Positions 6,669 to 7,808 of a stretch of DNA of 7,808 bases are shown here, in pieces. This DNA comes from an uncultured Peptostreptococcaceae bacterium (GTDB taxonomy: Bacteria > Bacillota > Clostridia > Peptostreptococcales > Anaerovoracaceae). The notes below the pieces were generated by a model, which was given only the letters and a program-made list of their open reading frames with translations, did no database searches and was not told the DNA's origin. The position numbers were made by a program, and so were the translations under genes. The stretch is taken from the NCBI GenBank assembly GCA_905236895.1, contig CAJOQI010000076.1, forward strand, positions 1 through 7,808. The letters are read 5' to 3'. The first letter of the stretch is position 1; every line of letters begins with the position of its first letter.

Positions 6669-7808
6669 TATAACAAAGGATTATCTTATAAAAGAATACG
6701 GTATAGATAGCCAGATTTTGGAACTGGTGGAAGGTTGCGAATCTGAACTTAAGGATGAATTCATTAAAGTGGATGAAATGGCAGAATTCCATCAGTTAAG
6801 GGTACTTAAGGCATTTCAGAATAATAGGATTAGCGATACCCATTTTGGCTGGAATACGGGATATGGCTATGACGATCCGGGTAGGGAAGCGGTAGAAAGG
6901 GTATTTGCTCATGTTTTTAAGGCCGAAGCCGCTTTGGTCAGAACAAATATTGTTAATGGTACCCATGCTATTTCTATTGCTATGCTGGGCGTTTTAAGGC
7001 CGGGAGATAAGTTGATTTACGCTACGGGAATGCCTTATGACACTATGCAAAGCATTATTGGAGTAAATCCCGCTAATTATAAAAAGGGAGACGGAAGTTT
7101 AAGGGACTACGGCATAGAATTCGACTATATTGATCTCTGTGATGACAATAAGATAGATATTAATGGCCTTAGGAACTTGGTTGACGATAAAACGAAGGTG
7201 ATTGCCATCCAAAGGTCTATGGGATATGGTTGGCGAAAAAATATTACTGTAAACCAAATTGAGAGAGTTAAAGAATTAATGGATTCTCTTGGAAGAGTGG
7301 ATATTGTAATTCTTGTTGATAATTGTTATTCGGAGTTTATAGATCCAAGAGAGCCATCCGATGCCGGTGCTGATTTGGTCTGTGGATCCCTTATTAAGAA
7401 TCCTGGAGGCGGTTTGGCTCTTTCAGGAGGCTATGTTGCAGGTAAAAAAGACCTTATTGAAGCTATTTCATTCCGGCTTACATGTCCCGGAATAGGCGGT
7501 GAATGTGGTCTAACTTATGGTCAGACCAGGCCTATGCTTCAGGGTTTATTCTTTGCTCCAACCGTTACAGCCTCTGCATTAAAAGGTGCCATGCTCCTTG
7601 GAAAAACCTTTGAAAAGCTTGGTTTTTCAATATGTCCTGCTGCTGACGACTATCGAGGTGACATTATTCAGGCCGTTTCTTTAGGTTCTCCTGAACTTGT
7701 TGAAGCCTTTTCTCTTGGCATTCAACAGGCGGCACCAATTGATTCACATATAAGGCCTGTTTCCGCGCCTATGCCCGGTTATGATGATGATGTAATCATG
7801 GCTGCGGG
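6658..7808 (+). CDS. Methionine gamma-lyase/aluminium-resistance family PLP enzyme, YnbB-like (3' partial)
   Basis: An uninterrupted frame of 383 codons runs off the window edge; family members are usually a little over 400 residues, so only a short C-terminal part is missing. It is a cytoplasmic fold-type I PLP enzyme related to cystathionine/methionine gamma-lyases (the Pfam 'Met_gamma_lyase' family, also called aluminium resistance protein; YnbB in Bacillus subtilis). Hallmarks seen: HFGWNTGYGYDDPGREAVE early on; RTNIVNGTHAI (NGTHA at 100-104); LRPGDKLIYATGMPYDT; IQRSMGYGWR; VDNCYSEF with D221 as the likely PLP-ring Asp; SLIKNPGGG with K247 as the likely Schiff-base lysine; RLTCPGIGGE; and a PMPGYDDDVIMAA stretch at the edge. 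The physiological substrate is not established, and the aluminium label is weakly founded. ATG 6658 is 8 bases from GAAGG (6645-6649); an adjacent ATG at 6661 is an equally possible start. It overlaps the recombinase stop by 11 bases. Confidence 0.92.
   Translation, partial: MMNDITKDYLIKEYGIDSQILELVEGCESELKDEFIKVDEMAEFHQLRVLKAFQNNRISDTHFGWNTGYGYDDPGREAVERVFAHVFKAEAALVRTNIVNGTHAISIAMLGVLRPGDKLIYATGMPYDTMQSIIGVNPANYKKGDGSLRDYGIEFDYIDLCDDNKIDINGLRNLVDDKTKVIAIQRSMGYGWRKNITVNQIERVKELMDSLGRVDIVILVDNCYSEFIDPREPSDAGADLVCGSLIKNPGGGLALSGGYVAGKKDLIEAISFRLTCPGIGGECGLTYGQTRPMLQGLFFAPTVTASALKGAMLLGKTFEKLGFSICPAADDYRGDIIQAVSLGSPELVEAFSLGIQQAAPIDSHIRPVSAPMPGYDDDVIMAA

Noticed and set aside
7506..7528. Inverted repeat TGGTCT...AGACCA with an 11-base loop
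   Set aside because: It is a 6-bp arm inside conserved coding sequence with no T-run after it; arms this short occur by chance.
1..7808. CRISPR arrays, tRNA or rRNA genes, riboswitches, toxin-antitoxin or defence modules
   Set aside because: Reading both strands showed no repeat-spacer pattern, no cloverleaf and no conserved riboswitch core, and nearly all bases are explained by the five overlapping housekeeping-type genes.

Overview
The window is a stretch of core bacterial chromosome in which every complete gene is on the + strand. It looks like a low-to-moderate GC Firmicute, most likely Clostridia and plausibly Lachnospiraceae. The reasons are AGA/AGG-rich arginine usage, good GGAGG-type ribosome-binding sites, a MutL with the endonuclease motifs found in bacteria lacking MutH, and the neighbourhood mutS-mutL-miaA followed by a tyrosine recombinase and a YnbB-type PLP enzyme. 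The taxonomic call is an inference from sequence style and gene order, not a database match.

Layout: bases 1-63 hold the last 20 codons of an unidentified upstream gene. A strong intrinsic terminator hairpin (83-120) follows, and only 20 bases later mutS begins at a GTG (141-2789). mutL follows after 5 bases (2795-4612), miaA overlaps mutL by one base (4612-5547), a tyrosine recombinase of the XerC/XerD/integrase superfamily overlaps miaA by 22 bases (5526-6668), and a methionine gamma-lyase/aluminium-resistance family protein overlaps that by 11 bases (6658 to the window edge, incomplete). Spacing and overlaps make this one translationally coupled operon. No gene-free stretch exceeds 80 bases.

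Function: MutS and MutL form the post-replicative mismatch repair system. MutS carries a C-terminal QLSFF sequence resembling a sliding-clamp-binding motif. MutL carries DQHAxxxERxxYE-like and CPHGRP metal-site motifs plus a QxLxxP-like clamp motif, so it should be a clamp-activated nicking endonuclease. MiaA isopentenylates A37 of tRNAs reading UNN codons. The recombinase has a complete R-K-H-R-H-Y catalytic set. The last gene is a fold-type I PLP enzyme of unresolved substrate.

The window looks like ordinary housekeeping DNA rather than a new system. The points most worth checking are the terminator squeezed against the mutS ribosome-binding site (possible attenuation of the repair operon), a sharply AT-rich island in the MutL linker that contains a good sigma-A-like promoter match, and the recombinase embedded in the repair/tRNA-modification operon where many Firmicutes have hfq after miaA.
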